38,057 bases of DNA from Neofamilia sp964346535 (GTDB taxonomy: Bacteria; Bacillota; Clostridia; Tissierellales; Peptoniphilaceae). The stretch covers positions 1-38,057 of the forward strand of contig CAYFUN010000009.1 of the NCBI GenBank assembly GCA_964346535.1. Direction: 5' to 3'. The notes below the pieces were generated by a model. The model was not told the origin of the DNA and did not search any database. It saw nothing but the letters and a program-made list of their open reading frames with translations. Positions 8,626 through 16,772 of this stretch are shown here, one piece after another; within the stretch, counting starts at the first letter, position 1, and each line of letters opens with the position of its first letter. Position numbers and translations under genes: made by a program.

Positions 8626-10881
8626 ATGAATAAAAAACGCATCGCATTATTGCTAGCTTTAGTGCTACTAACAACAGGAATACTAGTAGCATGTGGTGGC
8701 GACAAAAATACTACTGAAGAAGCAGCTCCAGTTGATTCTTCAACAGAAACAGCCACTGAAACTACAGAAACAGCACCAGCTGAAGAAGGTGTTGACGCTG
8801 TAGAAAAATTTGCTGACGCTGACACTCTAGTAGTAGCAGCTCCAGAACTAAACGGATCATATATCAACGGATTTGGTAACTCAACATACGACGTATGGGG
8901 AAAGAAAATCATTGGTAACTATGGATATGACCTTGGTTATGCAACTATTTTCTCTGACGACGCTGGACAATGGGTAACCAACCCTACAGTTCTAGACGGC
9001 GAAATTGAAATGGTTGAAAATGCAGATGGTTCAAAAACTTATACACAAAAAATTAAAGACGGTCTAGTATGGAACGACGGAACTCCAATTACTGCAAAAG
9101 ACTATGTATTTGGATATTTCTTTAGTGCAACTCCAGAATGGTTACTAACAGGTGCTAACAACACTGCAGGAAGCGACCACATTGTTGGTTTCGAAGCTTT
9201 CCACGACGGATCTACTAGAAAATTTGAAGGTGTTAACCTAATTGATGACAACACTTTCTCACTTACTGTAAAAGCTGAAAAACTTCCATACTTCTTTGAA
9301 TTATCTTATGTAGCTTCTTCACCTACTCCAATTCACAGATATGCTCCAAACCTAGATATAGTTGGAAATGAATTAGTAGTTAAAGAAGGATACGAAGTAA
9401 CTGAAGAAGACAAGGCTGCTTTATTAAAGGCACAACAATACAAGGTTGATGACCTTCAAGCAGAATATGATTCAGAATTAAAATCTTATACAGATGATGA
9501 ATCTTACGAACAATTTAACGCAACAAACATTGCTAACTATGAAGCTCTTCTAGACGATTATGAAAAAGCTCTAGCTGATGAAAACACTGATCCAGACTAT
9601 GCTTACATGTTAGGTTTATACAAAGACGTTCAAGAAGCAAAAGCAATTCTAGCTGGATATGAAGACGGATCAATCGCCCTTCAACCAATAGAACTTCTTA
9701 TGACTGCAGCAGCAAACGACGTAGCTTATAACTACAGATTTGCTCCAGACGTAACTTGTGGACCTTACAACTTTGTATCATTTGGAAACAACATGGCTAA
9801 GTTCACTATCAACGACAAATTCGTTGGTGACAAAGATGGTAATAAACCTACTATCAAAAATGTTATTATCCAAACTGTAAACTCAACTCTAGACGTTGAC
9901 CTAACAATTGCTGGTACTGTTGACTTAGCAACAGGTGTTATCACTGGTTCTAAGATTGACAAGGCTCTTGCTACTTCAGACAAAGTTTCAACTACTTCTT
10001 ACCCAAGAAATGGTTACGGACTTATTAATATGATTAACGACCTTGGCGCAACTCAATACAAGGGAGTTAGACAAGCTATAGCATACTCACTAGATAGAAA
10101 CGAATTCGTTCAAACTATCGCTGGTGGATATGGTAAAGTTATTAACGGCGCTTTCGGTATCAACGAATTTGAATACCTAGAAAAAGGCGACGAATTTGAA
10201 GAACAAGCAATTAACTACACATTAAACGCAGACATGGCTAACGAGGCTCTAGACACAACTCCATATTTATATGAAGCTGATGGAACTACTCCTTGGGACC
10301 CAGCAAAAGCTGAAGAAATGTACAATGCTGACAAAGACAACTTTGATTACTGGAGACATGATGACAAGGGCAACAAACTAATGGTTGTTCACGAATCAGG
10401 TAGCCAAGAAGTTGGTGATGTTATTGCAGCTCAATTACCAGATAACGCTAAGAAGGTCGGTATGCAATATATCTACAAACCAGTTGACTTTGCAACACTT
10501 CTAAACCACTATTACACTCCTGACTACAATGATCCAAATGCTCCAACAGTATTTAACATGGGTACAGGATTTGGTTCACCACACGACAGCTATTACCAAT
10601 ACCACTCTTCAAATATTGGTGCTGGAGACAATATGAACCGTGTTAACGATCCAGAACTAGATAAGATTCTTGAAGATGCAAGATATGTAGATAGTGACAA
10701 CGAAGAAGCTTGGTTAGACGGATGGTTAAAGTTCAACCTATGGTTCAACGAAAACCTACCAAACCTACCACTTTATGCTAACGAATACTACGACATTTAC
10801 ACTAACAGAGTTAAGAATGTTAACACTACTCCAATGTGGGATTGGGCTAACATTATAACTAAAATGGAACTTGCTAACTAA
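8626..10881 (+). CDS. oppA: OppA-like peptide-binding lipoprotein with helical insertion
   Basis: This 751-residue lipoprotein belongs to solute-binding protein family 5 and should capture peptides outside the cell for the permease encoded next. The signal peptide ends in lipobox LVAC with Cys23, followed by a Thr/Glu-rich linker to about residue 60. The family motif DGLVWNDGTPITAKDYVFGY (145-164) and GPYNFVSFGNNMAKF near 379 are clear. Members usually have 530-600 residues. The extra length comes largely from about 250-355, an acidic helical segment rich in Tyr, Glu, Asp and Ala that interrupts the fold just before the GPYNF segment. GGAGG precedes the ATG. A TTTACA box at 8551 with a weak TAATTA 17 bp later may be the promoter. 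Confidence 0.93.
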   Translation: MNKKRIALLLALVLLTTGILVACGGDKNTTEEAAPVDSSTETATETTETAPAEEGVDAVEKFADADTLVVAAPELNGSYINGFGNSTYDVWGKKIIGNYGYDLGYATIFSDDAGQWVTNPTVLDGEIEMVENADGSKTYTQKIKDGLVWNDGTPITAKDYVFGYFFSATPEWLLTGANNTAGSDHIVGFEAFHDGSTRKFEGVNLIDDNTFSLTVKAEKLPYFFELSYVASSPTPIHRYAPNLDIVGNELVVKEGYEVTEEDKAALLKAQQYKVDDLQAEYDSELKSYTDDESYEQFNATNIANYEALLDDYEKALADENTDPDYAYMLGLYKDVQEAKAILAGYEDGSIALQPIELLMTAAANDVAYNYRFAPDVTCGPYNFVSFGNNMAKFTINDKFVGDKDGNKPTIKNVIIQTVNSTLDVDLTIAGTVDLATGVITGSKIDKALATSDKVSTTSYPRNGYGLINMINDLGATQYKGVRQAIAYSLDRNEFVQTIAGGYGKVINGAFGINEFEYLEKGDEFEEQAINYTLNADMANEALDTTPYLYEADGTTPWDPAKAEEMYNADKDNFDYWRHDDKGNKLMVVHESGSQEVGDVIAAQLPDNAKKVGMQYIYKPVDFATLLNHYYTPDYNDPNAPTVFNMGTGFGSPHDSYYQYHSSNIGAGDNMNRVNDPELDKILEDARYVDSDNEEAWLDGWLKFNLWFNENLPNLPLYANEYYDIYTNRVKNVNTTPMWDWANIITKMELAN

Positions 10882-10937
10882 GAACAAGAAATTTCTTGAA
10901 ATTTAAAGAAAAACTATAGAGGGAGAGACGTAAAGAA

Positions 10938-10969
10938 GTCTAGGAGGTTGGTCTTCCAACTTCCTAGAC
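10938..10969 (+). other. Intercistronic stem-loop between oppA and oppB
   Basis: A 14-bp stem (GTCTAGGAGGTTGG / CCAACTTCCTAGAC, one G-T pair) with a four-base loop lies in the 191-base gap between oppA and oppB. Purine-rich GAGGGAGAG (about 10918-10928) and the following CTCTCTCT tract can extend it. No clean T-run follows the hairpin, so a 3' stabilising or processing structure is more likely than a strong terminator. A smaller palindrome CAAGAAATTTCTTG lies at 10885-10898. Confidence 0.65.
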
Positions 10970-11072
10970 CTTCAAAAAACCTCTCTCTCTTTCTTTGAAT
11001 TTATAAGATCTAAACCATCATTTTGGAAAGGAGTAATACTTTGAGATTTTAAATCTTAGAGTATATAAAAAA

Positions 11073-12029
11073 ATGCTTAGATATATTATAAAAAGATTAA
11101 TTCACTTAATTCCTGTTCTAATAGTTATATCTATGGTTTTATTTGCATTTAATGAGGCGATGCCAGGTAACCCTGTAGACCTTTTAATGCCAAATAACAT
11201 AACATCAGAAAGTCAAAAAGCAGAGTTAAGGGCTGCATTAGAAGCCAGATATAATTTAAACGGTTCTCTACCAGAAAGATACATTGGCTGGTTAGGTAGA
11301 ATTATGAAAGGGGAACTTGGTGAATCAACTAAATACCAAAGACCTGTAAAAGACGTTTTAGGTACTCCACTTAGAAATACATTTATACTAAATTTACCTA
11401 TTACTATTATTTCCTTATTGTTGTCTATAATAATAGGTATAAAATCAGCAGTTAGGCAAGGAAGTTTTTATGATAAGTTCTGGCAAGTATTTTCACTTGC
11501 AGGAATTTCACTACCAACTTTCTTCTCTGGAATGCTTTTAATATTTATTTTTGCCCTAACCTTAGGATGGCTTCCACCAGGAAACATGCCAGTTAATAAC
11601 ACAGTAGGAGAATGGACTAAACACTTAGTTCTTCCTAGCGTAACTTTACTTATTGGCTCACTGGCAACAACTTCAAGGTATGTAAGAAACTCTATGATTG
11701 ACGCCCTAAGTCAAGACTATGTTAGAACAGCTAGAGCCAAGGGTCTAAATGAGAGAAAGGTTATTTACTCTCATGCTTTTAGAAATGCACTAATTCCAGT
11801 AGTAACTGTAGTTGCTTGGAACATCGTTGGTATGTTCTCAGGTGCTGCTGTAACAGAAAGTTTATTTGCCTACCAAGGTATTGGTAAATACTTTATAGAT
11901 TCAATTATTTCTCAAGACTATAACGTAATTATGGCCTTGAACATGATGTATGCAATATTAAACGTATTAGGAAACCTACTAATGGATATTGGTTATTCAT
12001 TAGCTGACCCTAGAGTTCGTCTAGAATAG
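11073..12029 (+). CDS. oppB: OppB-like peptide ABC transporter permease
   Basis: This 318-residue protein has the standard OppB/DppB form with six membrane segments. The N terminus MLRYIIKRLIHLIPVLIVIS is typical and supports the ATG at 11073. The EAA loop, which docks on the ATPases, is DYVRTARAKGLNERKVIYSHAFRNALIP. It is of normal length, with no insertion, unlike the partner permease. No good Shine-Dalgarno stands at the expected distance; a strong GGAAAGGAG ends 39 bases upstream at 11033. Confidence 0.95.
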   Translation: MLRYIIKRLIHLIPVLIVISMVLFAFNEAMPGNPVDLLMPNNITSESQKAELRAALEARYNLNGSLPERYIGWLGRIMKGELGESTKYQRPVKDVLGTPLRNTFILNLPITIISLLLSIIIGIKSAVRQGSFYDKFWQVFSLAGISLPTFFSGMLLIFIFALTLGWLPPGNMPVNNTVGEWTKHLVLPSVTLLIGSLATTSRYVRNSMIDALSQDYVRTARAKGLNERKVIYSHAFRNALIPVVTVVAWNIVGMFSGAAVTESLFAYQGIGKYFIDSIISQDYNVIMALNMMYAILNVLGNLLMDIGYSLADPRVRLE

Positions 12030-12042
12030 GAGGTATATTTAC

Positions 12043-13869
12043 ATGTCTAAAGATAATAAAGATATTAAAACTGAACAAGTAAATAACGATGGCCAACATG
12101 TAAACAAAGCTTTACAGGAAGAGGCTGTAACATCTCCTAGTAAGATGGCTCTTAGAAATTTCATGTCTAATAAACTTGGAATGGTAGGTTTAATAGGATT
12201 TATATTAATCGTATTAATTGTATTTGTAGGTTCAAGATTTTTACCATATGACCCTTACTATACTCAAGGTATTATGAAGAACATATCTCCAGGATCTGGC
12301 TATATGAACATACCTAGTGACTTAACTAAAGAGGGAATAAAAGATATTTCAGTAGGAACTACTTTCTCTGTAGGTCTTTCTGAAGCAGGAAAAGTTTATG
12401 TTTGGGGACACGAACCAGCTTTTAAGGTTCCAACACCTAAAGAAGTTGACGAAAACCAAGGTAACTTTAAACTTGTAGCTGCAGGTGACAAACACATTCT
12501 AGTAGCAACTAACGACAATAAAATTATTGCTTGGGGACAAAATAACTTTAAACAAGCTGAAGTTCCTCAAAATATTCAAAAACTAATTGATGAAGAAGGT
12601 CTAGCAAGACTAGGTGCCTCTGACTTGTACTCAGTTGTTTTAACTGAAAAGGGTACATTAAAGGCTTGGGGAGCAACTCTTCCTACAGGACTTGATAGAA
12701 TTCCTTCTAAATATGATCAAAACATAGTAGACTTTGCTCCAGGTTCAACAAGTATGTTAATACTTACTAAAGATGGTAAGCTTGCAGTTGTTGGCCAAAA
12801 GGGTACAGAGCTTTCAACAGCTATGCCAAAAGAAATCACTGAAGATGGAGACAAGACAATTGTAGCCATGGGAAGAATGAGATATGCAGGCTTTGCAGTT
12901 GACACAGATGGCAATACCTATGCCTGGGGTAATAGAGCTGACAACGCTCATAATGTTCCAGAAATGGAAGGAACTGTTATTAAAGTAACCTCTGCCAAAG
13001 AACACATTGCTGCCTTAACTGATGCAGGAAAAGTTTATGCTTGGGGAAATAACAACTATGGAGCAACTGAATATTCACAAAAAGACGGCTATACTGATCT
13101 TTATTCTGGATATTTTAACAACTATGCAATAAAAGACAATGGTAAAGGCTATGATTCTTGGGGCTTAGACGGATTTAGAATCGGTTCTGACGACCAAGGT
13201 AGAGATATGTTTACTAGAACTGTTCACGGTGGTAAACTTACTTTACTCATTGCCCTAGTATCAGTAGTTATCCAAGTAGTAATTGGGGTTATAGTTGGTA
13301 TAGTAGCAGGATTTTATGGCGGCTGGGTTGACAATGTTCTAATTAGATTCTCAGAAATTGTTTCTGCCTTCCCATTCTATCCAATGATTATTACCCTATC
13401 AGCCCTACTACCAGTTGACGTTACACAAAATCAAAGACTTGCCATGATCATGGTTATTCTTGGTTTCTTAAACTGGCCAGGTATTGCAATACTAGTAAGA
13501 GGAGAAATCCTTTCTGTTAGAGAAAAAGACTATATTACAGCTGCTAAGGCCCTAGGCCTTCAAGAAGGAAAAATTATGTTCTCACATATGCTTCCAAATA
13601 TCTTATCAATAATCATAGTTAGAGCAACTATTGGTTATGCTGGCGGTCTACTAACAGAATCTTCTTTATCCTTCCTAGGATTTGGTGTTAAAGAGCCATT
13701 CCCATCTTGGGGTAACATTTTAAATGCTGCTCAAGACGTACAAGTATTACAAGAGTTCTGGTGGAGATGGATTTTCCCAGGTTTAATGGTATTCTTAACT
13801 GCTTTAACAGTTAACTTAATTGGTGACGCTATGAGAGATGCCCTTGATCCAAAGTCACAAGAGAGGTAG
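12043..13869 (+). CDS. oppC: OppC-like permease with a seven-repeat RCC1-like propeller in the first extracellular loop
   Basis: OppC/DppC permeases usually have about 300 residues; this one has 608. Residues 1-90 hold a long polar N terminus and membrane segment 1 (about 45-65). Residues 375-608 are ordinary OppC: IGSDDQGRDMFTRTVHGGKL, the remaining membrane segments and the EAA loop DYITAAKALGLQEGK. Between them lie seven RCC1-like repeats, each starting with a small-residue strand and ending with a W-G type pair: 101-122, 144-165, 189-210, 229-251 (VG instead of WG), 274-296, 314-335 and 352-374. Seven repeats are the number of blades in an RCC1 propeller. By OppC topology this loop is extracellular, near OppA. 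The reading frame is unbroken, and AGGAGG precedes the ATG. The transport role is well supported; the propeller's role is unknown. Confidence 0.93.
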   Translation: MSKDNKDIKTEQVNNDGQHVNKALQEEAVTSPSKMALRNFMSNKLGMVGLIGFILIVLIVFVGSRFLPYDPYYTQGIMKNISPGSGYMNIPSDLTKEGIKDISVGTTFSVGLSEAGKVYVWGHEPAFKVPTPKEVDENQGNFKLVAAGDKHILVATNDNKIIAWGQNNFKQAEVPQNIQKLIDEEGLARLGASDLYSVVLTEKGTLKAWGATLPTGLDRIPSKYDQNIVDFAPGSTSMLILTKDGKLAVVGQKGTELSTAMPKEITEDGDKTIVAMGRMRYAGFAVDTDGNTYAWGNRADNAHNVPEMEGTVIKVTSAKEHIAALTDAGKVYAWGNNNYGATEYSQKDGYTDLYSGYFNNYAIKDNGKGYDSWGLDGFRIGSDDQGRDMFTRTVHGGKLTLLIALVSVVIQVVIGVIVGIVAGFYGGWVDNVLIRFSEIVSAFPFYPMIITLSALLPVDVTQNQRLAMIMVILGFLNWPGIAILVRGEILSVREKDYITAAKALGLQEGKIMFSHMLPNILSIIIVRATIGYAGGLLTESSLSFLGFGVKEPFPSWGNILNAAQDVQVLQEFWWRWIFPGLMVFLTALTVNLIGDAMRDALDPKSQER

Positions 13870-13875
13870 AGTGAA

Positions 13876-14874
13876 ATGAATTTATTAGAAATTAAAAACT
13901 TACACACTTACTTTGAAACTAGAAGAGGTCTTATTAAGGCTGTATATGGGGTAAATCTAGCTATTGAAAGAGGAAAGACTCTTGGTGTAGTAGGAGAATC
14001 TGGATCTGGAAAGAGCCAAACTGCTATGTCAATTTTAAAACTCTTTGAAAAGAACCAAAAAATCTACGATGGTGAAATTATCTTCGATGGCGATCATATA
14101 GAAAATATGAACAATAAGCAAATGGAACACATTAGAGGTAATGAAATCTCTATGATTTTCCAAGAGCCTATGACTTCATTAAACCCTGTATTCACAGTAG
14201 AAAGACAACTTAACGAAGCCTTTATGCTTCATCAAGATATGACAAAGGCTGAAGCTACAGCTGAGTCACTAAAAATGTTAGAGCTTGTTAAAATCCCTAA
14301 TCCAGAAGTTGTTATAAAGCAGTATCCTTTTGAACTTTCTGGTGGTATGAACCAAAGGGTTATGATCGCTATGGCCCTAGCTTGTAAGCCAAAGCTATTA
14401 ATAGCTGACGAGCCTACAACAGCCCTAGACGTAACTATCCAAGCTCAAATCCTTAAGCTAATGAATGACCTTAAGAGAGACTTAGGTACTTCAATTATGT
14501 TTATTACTCACGACTTGGGAGTAATTAACCAAATGGCAGATGATGTTGCTGTTATGTATTGTGGTCAAGTAGTAGAAGTTGCACCTGTATCTTACATTTT
14601 TAAAGAAGGTACAACTAAATACTCACACCCATACACTGAAGGTCTTTTAAAATCAATTCCTTCTGTAACATCAGACAGAAGCAAGAGACTGGACACTATT
14701 CCAGGATCAGTACCTCATCCACTTGATATTCCATCAGGATGTAGGTTTGCTGCTCGTTGCCCATATGCAACACAAAAATGTATTGACGAAATGCCAGAAA
14801 TTCAAAAAGTTTCTGACGTTCAAGAAATTAGATGTCATTATCCAGAAAAGGGGGTAAGATCTAATGGAAGATAG
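13876..14874 (+). CDS. oppD: OppD-like peptide ABC transporter ATPase
   Basis: This 332-residue ATPase is of normal OppD/DppD size. Walker A GESGSGKS is at residues 40-47, the Q-loop IFQEP near 94, signature LSGGMNQR at 154-161, Walker B LLIADEP at 174-180 and the switch histidine near 212. The C-terminal oligopeptide-transporter extension holds GCRFAARCPYATQKC and a later cysteine, a pattern that binds an iron-sulfur cluster in some DppD proteins (family knowledge). It should pair with the enlarged OppF as a heterodimer. Its end overlaps the oppF start by 11 bases. Confidence 0.95.
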   Translation: MNLLEIKNLHTYFETRRGLIKAVYGVNLAIERGKTLGVVGESGSGKSQTAMSILKLFEKNQKIYDGEIIFDGDHIENMNNKQMEHIRGNEISMIFQEPMTSLNPVFTVERQLNEAFMLHQDMTKAEATAESLKMLELVKIPNPEVVIKQYPFELSGGMNQRVMIAMALACKPKLLIADEPTTALDVTIQAQILKLMNDLKRDLGTSIMFITHDLGVINQMADDVAVMYCGQVVEVAPVSYIFKEGTTKYSHPYTEGLLKSIPSVTSDRSKRLDTIPGSVPHPLDIPSGCRFAARCPYATQKCIDEMPEIQKVSDVQEIRCHYPEKGVRSNGR

Positions 14875-16477
14875 AAAAATACTATTTAAGGTTCAAAACT
14901 TAAAAAAATACTTCCCAATTAAGAAAAAATGGTTTACTGACAGACAACAATATGTTCACGCCAACGAAAATATTTCACTTAATATTTACGAAGGTGAAAC
15001 ACTTGGCCTAGTAGGAGAGTCTGGATCTGGTAAATCAACATTTGGAAGAACTATTATCCAACTTCACTCCCAAACTGAAGGTAATACCCTTTATTATGGA
15101 AACACAGTAGAAAACTTTGCTCCAGAATATATAGGAAAGATGATTGACAAGATTCCAAGTCTTTATCCAGCTTATAAGACAGCTCTTAAAGAACTTGATG
15201 ACCTATATGCAGCTAGGGACAAAGAAGAAAACGACGATAAAAGATATGAAATAGAAGATAAGTTAATGTACAAGAGAAGAGAAATCCAAAACAAATACCT
15301 AGCCATGGTTAGACATGCAGGTGGACTTCTTCTTCACAAAGACTTAAATAAAGTTTCTAAAGTTCTAAAAGAACAATTTGCAGTAAATAAAAAATATGCA
15401 GAAACTCTAGAAGATATTAATCTTTTAGACTTAAAACTTAATGACTCAGAATATGCAAAGAAAAAAGACAAACTTCAAAGCGAAAGAGATGCCCTTGCTA
15501 CTAAGTTAGTTGAAATAGAAAAACAATTAGCTGAAGAAAATAATAAGGTTGCAGCTGTTAAAGCAGAAGTAGAAAAATCTGAAGAGTTTGATAGACTAGA
15601 AAGCCAACTTGATGACGGTATTGACTTATCAAACCTAACAGAAAGGGAAATGAGAAGACTTAGAAAAGACCTTCAAATTATTTTCCAAGACCCATATTCT
15701 TCATTAGACACTAAATTTACTGTAGGTAATATTATTGGTGAAGGAGTTATGGCTCACGATATGTTCAAGTCTCATAACTCAGAAGGTTACGACGAATATA
15801 TTAAATCAGTAATGAACCAATGCGGTCTTTCTGACTACTTTATTCACAGGTACCCTCACCAATTCTCAGGTGGACAAAGACAAAGAATTGGTATTGCTAG
15901 AGCCTTGGCCCTACAACCTAAATTTATAGTTTGTGACGAGTCAGTATCTGCCCTAGACGTATCTATTCAATCTCAAGTAATTAACTTATTACAAGACCTA
16001 AGAGTAAAGAACAACTTAACTTACTTGTTTATTACTCACGACTTGTCTGTAGTAAAATATATTTCAGATAGAATTGCAGTAATGTATTTAGGAAATGTAG
16101 TAGAACTTGCTGAAACTGAAAAGATTTTTGATGAACCACTTCATCCTTACACTTCAGCCCTACTAAATGCTATTCCTAGAACTGACGTTGATTCTAACCA
16201 AACTCTTTCTATCCTAGAAGGAGACGTTCCATCAGCTGTTAACCCACCTGAAGGATGTAGGTTCCATACTAGATGTAAGTATTGCTTCGACAGGTGCGAA
16301 CAATTTGAACCACCTCTACACGAATGGGAACCTGATCACTTTGTTGCTTGCCACTTAATGGACATGGAAGAAAGTGAAAGACAAGCATATATGACAAAGA
16401 TTGACCAAGAAGAAGAAAAGAGACTAAGAGAACAAGAAAAGGCTTTAAGCCAAGTTGCTAAAGATTTTCAAGTATAA
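14864..16477 (+). CDS. oppF: OppF-like ATPase with long coiled-coil insertion
   Basis: OppF proteins usually have 310-340 residues; this one has 537. Walker A GESGSGKST is at 51-59, but the Q-loop IIFQDP comes only at 272-277, where about 40 residues is normal. Residues about 82-258 are a charged, Leu/Glu/Lys-rich helical segment that looks like an antiparallel coiled coil (for example QSERDALATKLVEIEKQLAE near 205). After it the core resumes normally: signature FSGGQRQR (334-341), Walker B FIVCDES (354-360) and H392. The C-terminal extension has clustered cysteines at 465, 471, 474, 478 and 496, then a Glu/Lys-rich tail. The ATPase motifs are all present, so activity is expected. What the coiled coil contacts is unknown. 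Confidence 0.93.
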   Translation: MEDRKILFKVQNLKKYFPIKKKWFTDRQQYVHANENISLNIYEGETLGLVGESGSGKSTFGRTIIQLHSQTEGNTLYYGNTVENFAPEYIGKMIDKIPSLYPAYKTALKELDDLYAARDKEENDDKRYEIEDKLMYKRREIQNKYLAMVRHAGGLLLHKDLNKVSKVLKEQFAVNKKYAETLEDINLLDLKLNDSEYAKKKDKLQSERDALATKLVEIEKQLAEENNKVAAVKAEVEKSEEFDRLESQLDDGIDLSNLTEREMRRLRKDLQIIFQDPYSSLDTKFTVGNIIGEGVMAHDMFKSHNSEGYDEYIKSVMNQCGLSDYFIHRYPHQFSGGQRQRIGIARALALQPKFIVCDESVSALDVSIQSQVINLLQDLRVKNNLTYLFITHDLSVVKYISDRIAVMYLGNVVELAETEKIFDEPLHPYTSALLNAIPRTDVDSNQTLSILEGDVPSAVNPPEGCRFHTRCKYCFDRCEQFEPPLHEWEPDHFVACHLMDMEESERQAYMTKIDQEEEKRLREQEKALSQVAKDFQV

Positions 16478-16505
16478 AACTTTTATTTAGCTAGGAGGAA
16501 GGCAG

Positions 16506-16712
16506 ATGTTTAAAAAGCCCATGGATAATCTTGAAGGACTTTCAGAAGATCAAATTCAAGAAAAACTAGACAAGATTAAAGAACATGAGTTTACAAGAAA
16601 AGAGGAAAGAGAATTAATTCTCGCCGCCTTTAAGACCTTCCTGCCAGCAGCGCTAGGAGTAGTCTTAATATTCGTTCTTATATTAAAACTCTTACTCTTG
16701 TGGTTATCATAA
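16506..16712 (+). CDS. Small single-pass membrane protein at the end of the opp operon
   Basis: I do not recognise this 68-residue protein. Residues 8-42 are a charged, probably helical segment (LSEDQIQEKLDKIKEHEF), and residues about 46-67 are one strongly hydrophobic membrane segment at the C terminus. AGGAGG sits at 16493-16498, eight bases before the ATG, so it is very likely translated. It follows oppF by 28 bases and precedes the first strong terminator, so it should be co-transcribed with the transporter. It may be an accessory subunit, but nothing in the sequence shows this directly. Confidence 0.75.
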   Translation: MFKKPMDNLEGLSEDQIQEKLDKIKEHEFTRKEERELILAAFKTFLPAALGVVLIFVLILKLLLLWLS

Positions 16713-16716
16713 AATA

Positions 16717-16749
16717 AAACTGGAGGCTAGATGCGGCCTCCAGTTTTTT
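16717..16749 (+). terminator. Rho-independent terminator of the opp operon
   Basis: AAACTGGAGGC (16717-16727) pairs with GCCTCCAGTTT (16736-16746) around an eight-base loop and runs into six Ts. It directly follows the small membrane protein gene. Confidence 0.9.
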
Positions 16750-16772
16750 ACATAAAAATTCAAGGAGGAAAA

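Noticed and set aside
8583..8912. 109-residue open frame opposite the start of oppA
   Set aside because: It is Ser/Ala/Val-rich because it is the antisense of the Thr/Glu linker of OppA; no ribosome site.
12331..13164. OppC insertion as an assembly error or two fused genes
   Set aside because: The frame is continuous, no internal start with a ribosome site was noticed, and the flanks together make one normal OppC.
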